Shown: one piece after another, positions 37,829-47,428 of the stretch
Numbering within the stretch: position 1 is the stretch's first letter
Layout of the letters: every line of letters begins with the position of its first letter
From: a virus
Reading direction: 5' to 3' (one strand)
DNA length: 64,000 nucleotides
IMG/VR virus record: IMGVR_UViG_3300028837_001424
Coordinates: 1-64,000 of that record
The notes under the pieces: model-generated
Told to the model about the DNA's origin: nothing
The model's input: only the letters and a program-made list of their open reading frames with translations
Databases searched by the model: none
Program-made: the position numbers and the translations under genes

Positions 37829-39425
37829 AAAACAATTGCTTCAAGAACAAGCAGTCGGCATGGAATTAATTATCACGAAAGTTGCCAAAGATAAGCAGAC
37901 TGGCGAAAAGCGCTGGTTTGCACGAGCAAGTGGCGTTGAGCGAGACTTATTTGATGAGAGGATGTCGAAAGAATTGTTTGATGACTTCATCCGACGTGCA
38001 GAAGCCAAAGAATCTGTACCAGAACCATTCTCAAGCAAAGCCTGGAACGGCGGATTGCCATATCTAGGAGTTGCCCATTATCTTGATCTGGAAGGTGAAG
38101 GTATAGCAGGACCTACGACTCAAATCTATACAGATGGCGATTATTTCAAGTCAAAGGGCACATTTGAGAATAGCGAATTAGGAGACCTTTGTTATGACGC
38201 CATCAAGAAAGACATAGAAGATGATATTCCGCACGACCAACGAATACGAATTTCGATTGCGTTTATTGACTGGGGACACGATCACGAAGGACATGGTGTA
38301 TTTAGGCGCGAATCTCTTATGGATCGATGTGAACTATGTGGAAAAGGCATAGGAGAGAAGATTTATAAGGCCGGCCACCTTGTTCATCTGGCACTAACAA
38401 GAAGGCCAGCTTACCCCCAAGCTACTATAGAACTGGAGGAACGATCCATGAATAAGAGACGTGATGATGCCGCTTCCATTGTGGGGGATGATAAAGCTGA
38501 CGAGCTTGAAGCAAAATCCCTAGAAATGCTTCTAGTTGGCAAGACTGAAGGAATTGACCCAAATGCAGTAATCATCAAGGCTGACGAGGAAACGGGTGAA
38601 GAGAGCGCCGAGGAAGCCCCCTATGGTGGGGCTGAAACACTTGACGAAGCCGAAGCGTATCTTGTCCAAAAAGCAACCGAGCCAATCTTGATGAATTCCT
38701 GGGGCGTCTTACAAGGCGTTCTAACTAACATAGCGGGTCGGGATCATGGGCCAGCAATAGCTGAGCAGTTAAAGGCGTTTCAAACAACGCTTGATGTGCA
38801 AGCTCTTGAGGCTCTAAAATCCATGACCCACAGGGAGGTAGTTATGCCCGAAGTAGCAAAAGAAGTTATCGTTGAGAGGCAGCCGCCCTTTGTTGGTGAG
38901 GAAGAGTTAGCTGAGGAAGAAGGGTTAACGACTGGAACCGTTGAAGAGGTAGAAGAGGAAGAGGAAGTTGCCTTCCGATCCACCTCTGAAATGGCCGAGC
39001 CACACCCCTTGGATGAATCTTTCTTGGCACTACGTACCGCCTATGATGAGGCGCTGGAGACCCCTGTAGACCGCTCCTCGCGGCTTCAGATGATTCAGCC
39101 CGCTATAAATGCCGTAGGCGACGCCATCCTAGCCAATATTGAGGCAGTACCCGCGGAAGGCGCTGTTTCAAAGGACATTATTAAGCGAGCCATTGAAGAG
39201 GCTGTCGCACCCCTTCGGGCTGAACTTGAGGCGCTAAGAGTAAAGTCCTTATCAGATTCAACACCTCCGCCCCAAGTGCCAGTACCACGGCACATCGTCG
39301 CTCCAGCACGCGTTGTTAACCAGACGCCTGAAAAACTCATTGTTCGTGACATTGAAGAGGCTAAGGTAGACAACCCAACACCAAAACTGCGTGCAATAGT
39401 GCGCAAATCAGTAGGAATACGGTAA
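37821..39425 (+). CDS. Capsid maturation protease fused to scaffold-like region
   Basis: Start at 37821 overlaps the upstream stop. Residues ~1-210 resemble an HK97-type prohead protease: RISIAFIDWGHDHEG, then a strand with AGHLVHLALTRRPAYPQATI, typical of the Ser/His-type maturation fold. The rest is acidic and helical, ending in a coiled coil (AIEEAVAPLRAELEALRVKS), fitting an internal scaffold. It is followed by the capsid gene, the classic order. The exact catalytic Ser is not certain. Confidence 0.75.
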   Translation: MTEKQLLQEQAVGMELIITKVAKDKQTGEKRWFARASGVERDLFDERMSKELFDDFIRRAEAKESVPEPFSSKAWNGGLPYLGVAHYLDLEGEGIAGPTTQIYTDGDYFKSKGTFENSELGDLCYDAIKKDIEDDIPHDQRIRISIAFIDWGHDHEGHGVFRRESLMDRCELCGKGIGEKIYKAGHLVHLALTRRPAYPQATIELEERSMNKRRDDAASIVGDDKADELEAKSLEMLLVGKTEGIDPNAVIIKADEETGEESAEEAPYGGAETLDEAEAYLVQKATEPILMNSWGVLQGVLTNIAGRDHGPAIAEQLKAFQTTLDVQALEALKSMTHREVVMPEVAKEVIVERQPPFVGEEELAEEEGLTTGTVEEVEEEEEVAFRSTSEMAEPHPLDESFLALRTAYDEALETPVDRSSRLQMIQPAINAVGDAILANIEAVPAEGAVSKDIIKRAIEEAVAPLRAELEALRVKSLSDSTPPPQVPVPRHIVAPARVVNQTPEKLIVRDIEEAKVDNPTPKLRAIVRKSVGIR

Positions 39426-39445
39426 TAACCCTGCTTGCTATGTGT

Positions 39446-39474
39446 GCTACTGAGTAAGGCGATCTATCAGTAGC
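39446..39474 (+). other. Hairpin between protease and capsid genes
   Basis: GCTACTGA and TCAGTAGC form an 8-bp stem with a 13-base loop, 50 bases upstream of the capsid ATG. It may be an attenuator or RNA-processing site tuning capsid expression. Confidence 0.5.
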
Positions 39475-39524
39475 GTTAAGCACGGCGAGAGTAAGAAAAA
39501 GAAAAAGTTTCTGGAGGAAACGTC

Positions 39525-40730
39525 ATGACAGAACAAATAGTTCCCGATATCACTGGCGAGCGGGTTATCAATCCTTCGACTGGCGAAGTCTTTGTTTCAA
39601 AAGCCACCGATCCTGTTATCCTGCCTCAGCCATACGCAACACCTGGCACGTTCTCGGCTCAGTACCCTACTCCACTTGACCCAACCGAGATCATTGCATT
39701 GTGCGAGGAAGTCTCACTTTGGCAAGCATTACCTGAGGAGTTTACATCTTTGAAGGCGTATACTTGGCGCGAAATGGATGCCATCCAGATGATCTCTGGT
39801 TCCACCGCCGCATCAACGTATTTGTTCTTCGCTGATGGTGAGTGTCCTGAGGAGTACGAGCACGAAGGGGACAATTTTACAGTGAATTTAAAAAATATAG
39901 GCGCGAAGAAAAGCCTCAGCATTTCGGACATAATGCACTCGGCGGCTGTGGCTGGAGCTAACTGGCATGGAATTAACCGCCTTGTTGGCGGGTTCCCTGC
40001 AAGTGAAGGCGCGCCAGGCGGAACCGATGCTGCAACGTTTAGCCAAGAACGTGTTTCCGATCTAAAAGAGAAGGAAATTCGAATCGGAATGACATCAGTG
40101 CTGAACGGATGGGACAAATATCTTGTGATTGGCAATAGCGCTGCGCCAGGCGGATTGCAGTTTGATGGACTTGACAATTACGACGCAAACATGGGTGGAA
40201 CTTGCACCTTCCATACAAACGCTGCCGGTGCCCACACTGGAATCTTCACCGCCATTGGCTTTGACCGCTGGTTATCCGAAAGTTGTGCAAAACCAACGCA
40301 CCTTTTTGGGCATCCACAAAGTATGCAAGAGTTGATGTCTGCTTACTTCCAGCTTGGTTACCAGGGAAGTCAGGTGGTCAATTTTTCAAGCGGTGATCGG
40401 ATTGTCCCAGGATTTAACTTTGCCGGTTACGTCAATACTGGTGTTGGCCGATTAGCAGTAACTTCGGACAACAACTTCACTAACGCGACCTATAATGATG
40501 ATATTCAAGGGGAGATTTATGCCCTACGAATGAATCAGAACGGCGAACCGTTGGTGTATAAGCTAACCCAGATTCCGCTTGCTCTTAAAGATCTTACCCC
40601 TGGTTGTACTGCAATCAGTTTTGAGATTTGGTGCAAAACCGCGCTTGTTGTAAAAGCGTGCTGCGCCCAGGGTCGTTATACAGCCCTATTCTCAGGCCGA
40701 GTTCAAGCAACTTGTTCAACCATCGGATAA
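39525..40730 (+). CDS. Probable major capsid protein
   Basis: Behind a strong CTGGAGGAAAC, the 401-residue product follows the protease-scaffold gene and precedes a hairpin. It contains an N-terminal arm rich in Pro, an extended FTVNLKNIGAKKSLSISDIM segment, and P-domain-like helices (FDRWLSESCAKPTHLFGHPQ). The position, size and fold pattern suit an HK97-type capsid subunit. No direct family signature is claimed. Confidence 0.72.
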   Translation: MTEQIVPDITGERVINPSTGEVFVSKATDPVILPQPYATPGTFSAQYPTPLDPTEIIALCEEVSLWQALPEEFTSLKAYTWREMDAIQMISGSTAASTYLFFADGECPEEYEHEGDNFTVNLKNIGAKKSLSISDIMHSAAVAGANWHGINRLVGGFPASEGAPGGTDAATFSQERVSDLKEKEIRIGMTSVLNGWDKYLVIGNSAAPGGLQFDGLDNYDANMGGTCTFHTNAAGAHTGIFTAIGFDRWLSESCAKPTHLFGHPQSMQELMSAYFQLGYQGSQVVNFSSGDRIVPGFNFAGYVNTGVGRLAVTSDNNFTNATYNDDIQGEIYALRMNQNGEPLVYKLTQIPLALKDLTPGCTAISFEIWCKTALVVKACCAQGRYTALFSGRVQATCSTIG

Positions 40731-40754
40731 TCTGAGTAGTCGGGAAAATCAAAA

Positions 40755-40791
40755 AGGAGCCGGCGCGGGCCTAACGGACCTGTCGGCTCCT
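40755..40791 (+). terminator. GC-rich hairpin after the capsid gene
   Basis: AGGAGCCG and CGGCTCCT form an 8-bp stem around 21 bases, in an A-rich context but without a downstream T run. Partial termination or mRNA stabilisation are both possible. Confidence 0.55.
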
Positions 40792-40843
40792 CATACGAAA
40801 TTATAGATTTAATCTTTGAATTTAATAATTCAGGGAGGTTCTA

Positions 40844-42286
40844 ATGCCAGGTATGTCAGATACACCAGTTGATGGTCAACAATATTCAGGTTTATTCAAT
40901 GGTGTTCCAGTAGTACTCGAATACGATGGTTCTGCTGGTGGCTATAAACTTGTTGTTGCTCAAGAGTATGCTGTTAACTTTATGATATCCGGCGTTGTTG
41001 CATTGGAGCCTGGCGATATCGAGATAGGTGCGGTTGAGTTAAAAGATTATGTCACTGATGACCGCGCTCATGTTGATACAAGTCACCTACTTCATGTCTG
41101 CCTAGCGTCAGGTACTATTTGGACCATAGCAGTTGTGCAGTCTGATAAACGTGAGGACACCGCGCATATAACTGGCGATTGGGGTAACTTTAACTTGAGT
41201 GTTCGGCAAGATGCACATGGTCCTTCTGGGGGCGATGGCGATTATGTAGCATTTCTAAGTGATGCCAATGGCTATCTTAAAGTCTGGACGACTGGATCTC
41301 ATTCGTTTGTTGATGTTCTAAGTGATCCGGCTCTAGAAAAAGATGTTGATGAAGTAACAGCCTACGTTACTGGTTCGGTCGGTTTAGTAGATGCCGATGG
41401 TGATCTGGCTAAGATTAATGCCGATGGTTGCTTGCAAGTCGCAGTATGCACGGGTTCGGTAGTTGCCGACACTGAGCTTCCGGCTGCGGCTGTTCTAACC
41501 GATGATTTTGCGAATCCAACTGCGCCTGCGGTGGGTTCATTTGGTATGGGTTATTATCCTGCCAGCGGTTCGTGGTCTCGTCTGACGGTAGATGAGAATG
41601 ATCAATTAAAAGTATCTCTCAGTAGCGAAAATGAGGGTGCCAGTGGCTCTTATGCATTGAGAACTTCTCAATGGGGTATGGCACCTAGCGGATATAGACC
41701 CATTCTGATTGATGATGATGGTCATTTACAGGTCGATATTTTAAGTGATCCAGTACTAGCTAAAGATACTGATGAAGTAACAGCTTACGTAACCGGTTCG
41801 GTAAGAATCGTTGATAGCGAAGGCCATGAGGCTGGTGTTTCTGAGGCCGGTTGTCTACAAGTTCAAGTCTGCACAGGTACCGTTATAGCTCATGTGGAGG
41901 GCGACATACAGATCGGTGCCGTTGAAATAAAAGACGGCGACTCTGATCAACGCGCAGAGGTTGATGCTGATGGATGTTTGCACGTATCCGTCTGTACAGG
42001 ATCAGTAGTTGTTGGTGACGGTGGGGATTCACTTACTGTTGATGATGGAGGTTCTTCGCTAACCGTTGACGGTGCGGTGACGATTCCAAAGCTTGATAAA
42101 GATACGGATGAAGTCAGCGCTTACGTAACTGGCTCGGTTCGAATTGTTGATAGTGATGGTCATGAGGTCGATGTTTCTGAGGATGGTTGTTTAAAGGTTC
42201 AGGTTTGCACTGGGACCGTTGTTGCCACTCTAGAAACTGGTGATATTGAAATAGGTGCAGTAGAAATCAAAGACAGCGACACATGA
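40844..42286 (+). CDS. Repetitive tail fibre or tail protein, N-terminal part
   Basis: Behind CAGGGAGG, the 480-residue product has a unique N-terminal ~160 residues then repeats of about 100 residues built from DTDEVTAYVTGSV, DGCLQVAVCTG, and GDIEIGAVEIKDGDSDQRA. The repeats hold a Cys pair in GCLxVxxC. It ends at TGA where a repeat is shortened out of frame; the same repeat series continues in another frame from 42297. Together the two frames would make a ~1490-residue fibre. Confidence 0.75.
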   Translation: MPGMSDTPVDGQQYSGLFNGVPVVLEYDGSAGGYKLVVAQEYAVNFMISGVVALEPGDIEIGAVELKDYVTDDRAHVDTSHLLHVCLASGTIWTIAVVQSDKREDTAHITGDWGNFNLSVRQDAHGPSGGDGDYVAFLSDANGYLKVWTTGSHSFVDVLSDPALEKDVDEVTAYVTGSVGLVDADGDLAKINADGCLQVAVCTGSVVADTELPAAAVLTDDFANPTAPAVGSFGMGYYPASGSWSRLTVDENDQLKVSLSSENEGASGSYALRTSQWGMAPSGYRPILIDDDGHLQVDILSDPVLAKDTDEVTAYVTGSVRIVDSEGHEAGVSEAGCLQVQVCTGTVIAHVEGDIQIGAVEIKDGDSDQRAEVDADGCLHVSVCTGSVVVGDGGDSLTVDDGGSSLTVDGAVTIPKLDKDTDEVSAYVTGSVRIVDSDGHEVDVSEDGCLKVQVCTGTVVATLETGDIEIGAVEIKDSDT

Positions 42287-44990
42287 TGACGGCTGTTTGA
42301 AAGTTGCAGTTTGCACAGGTAGTGTTGTTGCTGACACCGAATTACCGGCTGCGGCTGCATTAGCAGATGCAACAGCAAGTCCAACGGCACCTGCTGTTGG
42401 TTCCTTCCCTCACGGTTGGGATGAAGTTGATTCTACTTGGGATAGGTTACGCAATGAGGGGGCAAGCGGATCTTACGCCTTACGGGCATCATCCTGGGGT
42501 ATGGCCCCTAGTGGCTATCGGCCCATGCTTCTTGATGATGATGGCCACTTACAGGTTGACGTTCTCAGCGATCCCGTACTCGACAAAGATACTGATGAAG
42601 TCACGGCTTATGTGACGGGAACTATTCGAATTGTTGACAGCGAAGGTCATGAAGCTGGCGTCTCTGAGGCTGGCTGTTTGCAAGTTCAAGTTTGCACTGG
42701 TACGGTCATAGCACATCTCGAAGGTGATGTAGAAATAGGTGCTGTTGAAATCAAGGACGGTGACACAGATCAACGCGCCGAGGTTACGGCAGATGGTTGC
42801 TTGCAAGTTGCAGTTTGTACAGGATCGGTAGTTGTAGGAGACGGCGGTGGATCAATTACGGTTGACGGTACGGTAACCGCCGACACCGAATTACCAGTCG
42901 CGGCAGTCCTAAGTGACGACTTCGCGAATCCGACTGCACCAGCAGTGGGCGCATTTGGCATGGGCTACTACCCTGCAAGTGGTTCTTGGTCTCGTTTAAC
43001 AGTAGACGAAAACGATGCACTAAAAGTTTCACTAAGTAGCGACATTGAAATTGGCGCGGTAGAAATCAAAGACGGCGACTCTGATCAACGCGCGAGCGTG
43101 AGCGCTGATGGATGCTTACAAGTCGCAGTTTGTACTGGCTCTGTTGTTGTAGGAGATGGTGGTGACTCATTAACTATCGATGGATCTGTTACTGCCGACA
43201 CCGAATTGCCAGCCGCCGCGGCACTTGCTGATGGAATGGCTAACCCAACTGCACCAGCTGTAGCCTCTAGTTTAATGGGTTACAACGGTTTGACATGGGA
43301 TCGAATCTATATGGGTTTGTCGGGTAGCGTGAAAGTAGACCTATCTACCAGACTCGACAAAACAAATGATGAGGTCACGGCCTATGTAACTGGCTCTGTG
43401 GGCCTAGTTGATGCTGACGGTGATCTTGCCAATATTAATGCTGACGGTTGCTTGCACGTTGCAGTTTGCACAGGTAGTGTTGTTGCTGACACGGAGTTAC
43501 CGGCTGCCGCTGCTCTTGCAGATGCAACAGCCACACCTACTGCGCCTGCCGTTGGCTCATTCCCGCACGGGTGGGATGAGGTAGATTCTACGTGGGATCG
43601 TTTGCGAAATGAGGGAGCGAGTGGCTCCTACGCTCTAAGATCTTCAATATGGGGTATGGCACCATCTGGTTATAGGCCTGTTCTGATCGACGCCGAAGGA
43701 CATCTTCAAATCGATGTTTTGAGTGATCCTGCTCTTGCCAAAACAACCGACGAAGTTACTGCGTATGTTACTGGATCGGTTGGTTTGGTTGACGCTGATG
43801 GTGATCTTGCCAAAATAGACGCTAATGGATGTCTCCAAGTTGCTGTTTGTACGGGTAGCGTGGTTGTGGGTGATGGTGGAGGCACAATCTCTGTCGATGA
43901 TGGCGGAGGTGCATTAACGGTTGATGGTACTGTTACTGCCGACACCGAATTACCAGTCGCGGCAGTCCTAAGTGACGACTTCGCGAATCCGACCGCACCA
44001 GCAGTTGGTGCCTTTGGCATGGGTTACTATCCCGCGAGCGGTTCTTGGTCGCGTCTAACTGTAGACGAGAATGATGCACTAAAAGTCTCCCTCAGTAGTG
44101 ATATCCAAATAGGCGCGGTAGAAATCAAAGACGGCGACTCTGATCAACGCGCGAGCGTGAATGCGGATGGATGCTTACAGGTAGCTGTCTGCACTGGATC
44201 AGTGGTCGTAGGCGATGGTGGAGGCACAATCTCGGTAGATGATGGAGGCGGTGCCATCACGGTTGATGGATCTGTAACTGTTCAGAATCTTGATAAGGAT
44301 TCGGATGAAGTCACGGCCTACGTTACTGGCTCGGTTCGCTTAGTGGACAGTGACGGTGATGAAGCAGCTATAACAGCCGATGGATGTCTACAAGTTTCTG
44401 TATGTACAGGAACCGTAGTTGCTGACACCGAGCTACCTGCCGCGGCCGCGCTAGCAGATGCAACGGCATCGCCTACGGCACCAGCAGTCGGGTCCTTCCC
44501 TCACGGATGGGACGAAGTAGACAGCACATGGGATAGGCTACGAAACGAGGGTGCAAGCGGTTCTTATGCGCTAAGAACTTCAAGTTGGGGAATGGCCCCA
44601 AGCGGCTATCGGCCCGTACTACTTGACAACGATGGGCATCTCCAGGTTGATGTATTAAGTGATCCCGTACTTGCTAAAGATACGGATGAAGTTACGGCTT
44701 ATGTGACTGGAAGCGTGGTTATAGAAGACGGTGGCGGATCGATCACCGTTGACGGTACGGTAGCAATAGGAGATCTTGATAAAGGCAGCGATGAGGTAAC
44801 CGCATACGTCACGGGTAGCGTTCGCTTAGTAGATAGCGATGGTGACATTGCGGGAATCTCGGCAGACGGTTGCTTGCAAGTAGCAATATGCACAGGAACA
44901 GTCGTAGCCGATGTCTCGCTCGATCAATCAACCGATTCGGTCAAGGCACATCTACCCACTGGCTCTATTATAGGGCTATCAGGTCAGACA
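41320..44990 (+). repeat. Tandem protein-coding repeats, at least 13 modules
   Basis: Thirteen GCLxVxxCTG cores can be counted, four in the first reading frame and nine in the second, with alternating spacers (TELPAAAALAD, SYALRxSxWGMAPSGYRP, DGGGSITVDG). The DNA repeats are long and similar enough for recombination or assembly collapse. Confidence 0.85.
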
Positions 44991-45314
44991 AAGGTAATCG
45001 AACGCACGCCAATTAATATCACTGGCACAGCAGGTGAGTACATGCTAATCACAGGTACATCCAGTGAGCGCGTGAAGGTGATGGAGTTTATGCTGATAGC
45101 AAGTGCAGATACGGAAGTCATCTTCAAATCTGGTTGGACTGGAACTGCGCTAACCGGACCTATGAGCTTACCGGCTGATGGTGATGGTTTCTTCTGTGGC
45201 GCACCCGCAACACCTGACTTGTTCCACTTCCAGACTAATTTTAACGAGATGCTTGTTATCCAACTTGTAGGTGGCGCACGAATAGGTGGCTGGATTAACT
45301 GGTACGACGAATAA
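42297..45314 (+). CDS. Repetitive tail fibre protein, C-terminal part (shifted frame)
   Basis: This 1005-residue frame continues the repeats in a different frame and ends with a distinct C-terminal domain (VIERTPINITGTAGEYMLIT, VIQLVGGARIGGWINWYDE) probably forming the fibre tip or attachment. The TTG at 42297 lacks a ribosome site, so independent translation is unlikely. A short out-of-frame deletion in one repeat, a programmed shift or a sequence-assembly error explains the break. Confidence 0.65.
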   Translation: MKVAVCTGSVVADTELPAAAALADATASPTAPAVGSFPHGWDEVDSTWDRLRNEGASGSYALRASSWGMAPSGYRPMLLDDDGHLQVDVLSDPVLDKDTDEVTAYVTGTIRIVDSEGHEAGVSEAGCLQVQVCTGTVIAHLEGDVEIGAVEIKDGDTDQRAEVTADGCLQVAVCTGSVVVGDGGGSITVDGTVTADTELPVAAVLSDDFANPTAPAVGAFGMGYYPASGSWSRLTVDENDALKVSLSSDIEIGAVEIKDGDSDQRASVSADGCLQVAVCTGSVVVGDGGDSLTIDGSVTADTELPAAAALADGMANPTAPAVASSLMGYNGLTWDRIYMGLSGSVKVDLSTRLDKTNDEVTAYVTGSVGLVDADGDLANINADGCLHVAVCTGSVVADTELPAAAALADATATPTAPAVGSFPHGWDEVDSTWDRLRNEGASGSYALRSSIWGMAPSGYRPVLIDAEGHLQIDVLSDPALAKTTDEVTAYVTGSVGLVDADGDLAKIDANGCLQVAVCTGSVVVGDGGGTISVDDGGGALTVDGTVTADTELPVAAVLSDDFANPTAPAVGAFGMGYYPASGSWSRLTVDENDALKVSLSSDIQIGAVEIKDGDSDQRASVNADGCLQVAVCTGSVVVGDGGGTISVDDGGGAITVDGSVTVQNLDKDSDEVTAYVTGSVRLVDSDGDEAAITADGCLQVSVCTGTVVADTELPAAAALADATASPTAPAVGSFPHGWDEVDSTWDRLRNEGASGSYALRTSSWGMAPSGYRPVLLDNDGHLQVDVLSDPVLAKDTDEVTAYVTGSVVIEDGGGSITVDGTVAIGDLDKGSDEVTAYVTGSVRLVDSDGDIAGISADGCLQVAICTGTVVADVSLDQSTDSVKAHLPTGSIIGLSGQTKVIERTPINITGTAGEYMLITGTSSERVKVMEFMLIASADTEVIFKSGWTGTALTGPMSLPADGDGFFCGAPATPDLFHFQTNFNEMLVIQLVGGARIGGWINWYDE

Positions 45315-45334
45315 GAGCGAGGTTCATGAACTAG

Positions 45335-45370
45335 AGGTAGCGCCGCGCCGTTGGGTCGGCGCTACCTTTT
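45335..45370 (+). terminator. Rho-independent terminator
   Basis: AGGTAGCGCCG and CGGCGCTACCT form an 11-bp GC-rich stem with an 11-base loop, ending in TTTT. It ends the fibre transcript. Confidence 0.9.
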
Positions 45371-45388
45371 GATTAATGGGAGATTGAA

Positions 45389-46720
45389 ATGCCATCAAGA
45401 ATATATGCTGAGAATAGATTAGTAGTTCAAGATTATTTAATACAAGATTCATTTACTGATAGTGGCGAACTTGAAGATCATGCTCCTGATAGAGATTCAT
45501 TGCATGGCGGTTGGAATGAGGTTGTTGGTGATTGGGAGATAGTATTTAATAAGGCTAGCGTAACATCTGCAGTATTTCAAAATGAGTTTGCAATGATTGA
45601 TTCTGGTAAACGGAATGTTTGTATTCAGGCTGATTTAACATACGGTGCGGGCTGTAATGTTACGGGCATTTTTGGCATTTGTGGTGCCGGAGACCTGGAT
45701 CATAATTGCCTGGGTCTTTATTATATTAAAGATTATGGGTATTTGGGAATCGGCATAATAGACGGTGCGGGAACTTTTGCAGAATATAGCTGGAATGTTG
45801 GAGAAACAAAAAAAATGATGTTGGTTATTGAGGATAATCTTGTAGCGGGATATATTAATGGCGAGAAAAAGGTAGCGAGGGCGATGGCTGATTATCCGAC
45901 AAACACTTTGGTAGGCTTGGTACAAAAAAATTGCGATTCCAATCTTTGGGATAATTTTAGGGTTAGCCAGGGCAAATTACCAACACCATCAAGGTCAATA
46001 AGAGTTGGTGCAAGCTATGCGGTTGGTAGATTAGCGGTTCAGTCGGCAGTTTGGTCGCCCCTCGACATAGCTGATTGTGAATTATGGCTAGATGTCTCAC
46101 AAATTGTTGGATTGAATGATGGCGATGATGTTTCAGCTTGGGATGATTTAAGCGGTAATTCTAGACATGCTACACAAGCGATTGCTCTCGATAAACCACA
46201 TTTTCGGGAAGCCTATAGGAATGGGTTGGCTGCCGTTGAATTTGATGGAGCTAATCATTGGATGGATTTGGATCTATCATCTGCCATTGCCTTGGCGGAC
46301 CATACCATTATTGTTGCCTGTGAGACTAGAGACACTGCAACAACTGCCGATCAGCGTTTCCTATATGTGAATGTAGCTGGTGATGAGTTTTCGCTCAATT
46401 CCGTTACTGCAACTGCGGGTAAACTTGGGTGGTTTGATGGTGCATGGGAAAATGCGGCAAATGCCACGGATGCAGCACAGGTATTGTCGTTCCAATTAGC
46501 CGCCGCTGGTGCGGAGGTTTTTCGTGATGGAGTATCCATTGGTGATAGTTTAGGACTTGTAGCTCACCAACTAGCAGATGATGCTGCTCTATGCGCTAAT
46601 ACTGCTGGAAATTACCTGTTTGACGGATATTTATTTGAGTTTCTTATTTACAGTCCCATACTTAATGCCACAGATCGAGCGAAAGTAGAAGCCTATCTTA
46701 TAGCTAAATGGGGAATTTAG
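45389..46720 (+). CDS. LamG/concanavalin-like fibre protein
   Basis: Behind GGGAGATTGAA. The 443-residue product has two lectin-like halves: an N-terminal beta-rich domain (WNEVVGDWEIVFN, LGLYYIKDYGYLGIG) and a C-terminal LamG-type domain (LWLDVSQIVGLNDGDDVSAW, AAVEFDGANHWMDLDLSS, VEAYLIAKWGI). Such domains bind carbohydrates and suit a host-recognition fibre or a capsid decoration. Confidence 0.75.
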   Translation: MPSRIYAENRLVVQDYLIQDSFTDSGELEDHAPDRDSLHGGWNEVVGDWEIVFNKASVTSAVFQNEFAMIDSGKRNVCIQADLTYGAGCNVTGIFGICGAGDLDHNCLGLYYIKDYGYLGIGIIDGAGTFAEYSWNVGETKKMMLVIEDNLVAGYINGEKKVARAMADYPTNTLVGLVQKNCDSNLWDNFRVSQGKLPTPSRSIRVGASYAVGRLAVQSAVWSPLDIADCELWLDVSQIVGLNDGDDVSAWDDLSGNSRHATQAIALDKPHFREAYRNGLAAVEFDGANHWMDLDLSSAIALADHTIIVACETRDTATTADQRFLYVNVAGDEFSLNSVTATAGKLGWFDGAWENAANATDAAQVLSFQLAAAGAEVFRDGVSIGDSLGLVAHQLADDAALCANTAGNYLFDGYLFEFLIYSPILNATDRAKVEAYLIAKWGI

Positions 46721-46735
46721 TAAAAGGAGCTAATC

Positions 46736-46951
46736 ATGGCGTTTTATGGATATACTCACGAAACAATAGAGGCAATGGAGAAGTTTTTCTCGGAACGCGA
46801 CATTCAAGCAATGGTCATAGATCAATGTGCCGTATTGCATGAAAGAATCTGCGCTTCTAACGAGCATGTGATCATCAAAACAGGCATTAATAAAGGTAGA
46901 TGCAAGTATTGTATGAAGATGATTGCCGAACCAATGCCATTACCTAAATAG
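46736..46951 (+). CDS. Hypothetical protein with C-terminal zinc motif
   Basis: Behind AAAAGGAGC. The 71-residue product has a helical start, then CAVLHERIC and CKYCMK; the Cys/His content suggests a zinc site. It may be a minor tail-module protein. No family is recognised. Confidence 0.55.
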   Translation: MAFYGYTHETIEAMEKFFSERDIQAMVIDQCAVLHERICASNEHVIIKTGINKGRCKYCMKMIAEPMPLPK

Positions 46952-46964
46952 CAACGCGCTTCTA

Positions 46965-47414
46965 ATGACCAGTGGATTGAATTATTACACCGAAATGCTT
47001 AAGGCGGCCCGCGAAGGCCGTACCTTTACTTGCTGGGTTAATGACTATAAACCAGGCGACGGGCTTAATGTCGTAAATATGACTGGTTCTTTTCATAATC
47101 TAAATCCAGGAGAACAGGCAGTTATTACACAAATTGCATTTGGAATTGTTTCTATAAATGACAGTGCCCATTTTGAGGTTGGATACACTAGTGAGGGATA
47201 CTGTTCTGGAACATTTACTCCAATTCATTATCATGAAGAATTAACATCTGGAGCAGCAAAAGAATACAGCGCGATAAAAGATGAGACATTTTTACCACCA
47301 AAAGTTGTGAAATATTCTGATGTTGTAAAGTGCGTTTGCCTAAGAGCCGACTGTAGCGATTCAGACGTTGAGGTTACGGTAGGGTTTAGTGGCTGGGTCG
47401 AACCAGAGGATTAG
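46965..47414 (+). CDS. Hypothetical tail-module protein, 149 aa
   Basis: I choose ATG 46965 (MTSGLNYYTEMLKAAREGRT), after the previous stop, over ATG 46923 inside the upstream gene. No clear ribosome site is seen. The product has a short helix then a beta-rich domain (AVITQIAFGIVSIND, SDVEVTVGFSGWV), typical of small virion decoration or fibre proteins. Confidence 0.55.
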   Translation: MTSGLNYYTEMLKAAREGRTFTCWVNDYKPGDGLNVVNMTGSFHNLNPGEQAVITQIAFGIVSINDSAHFEVGYTSEGYCSGTFTPIHYHEELTSGAAKEYSAIKDETFLPPKVVKYSDVVKCVCLRADCSDSDVEVTVGFSGWVEPED

Positions 47415-47428
47415 TAAGGAATAAAAAT

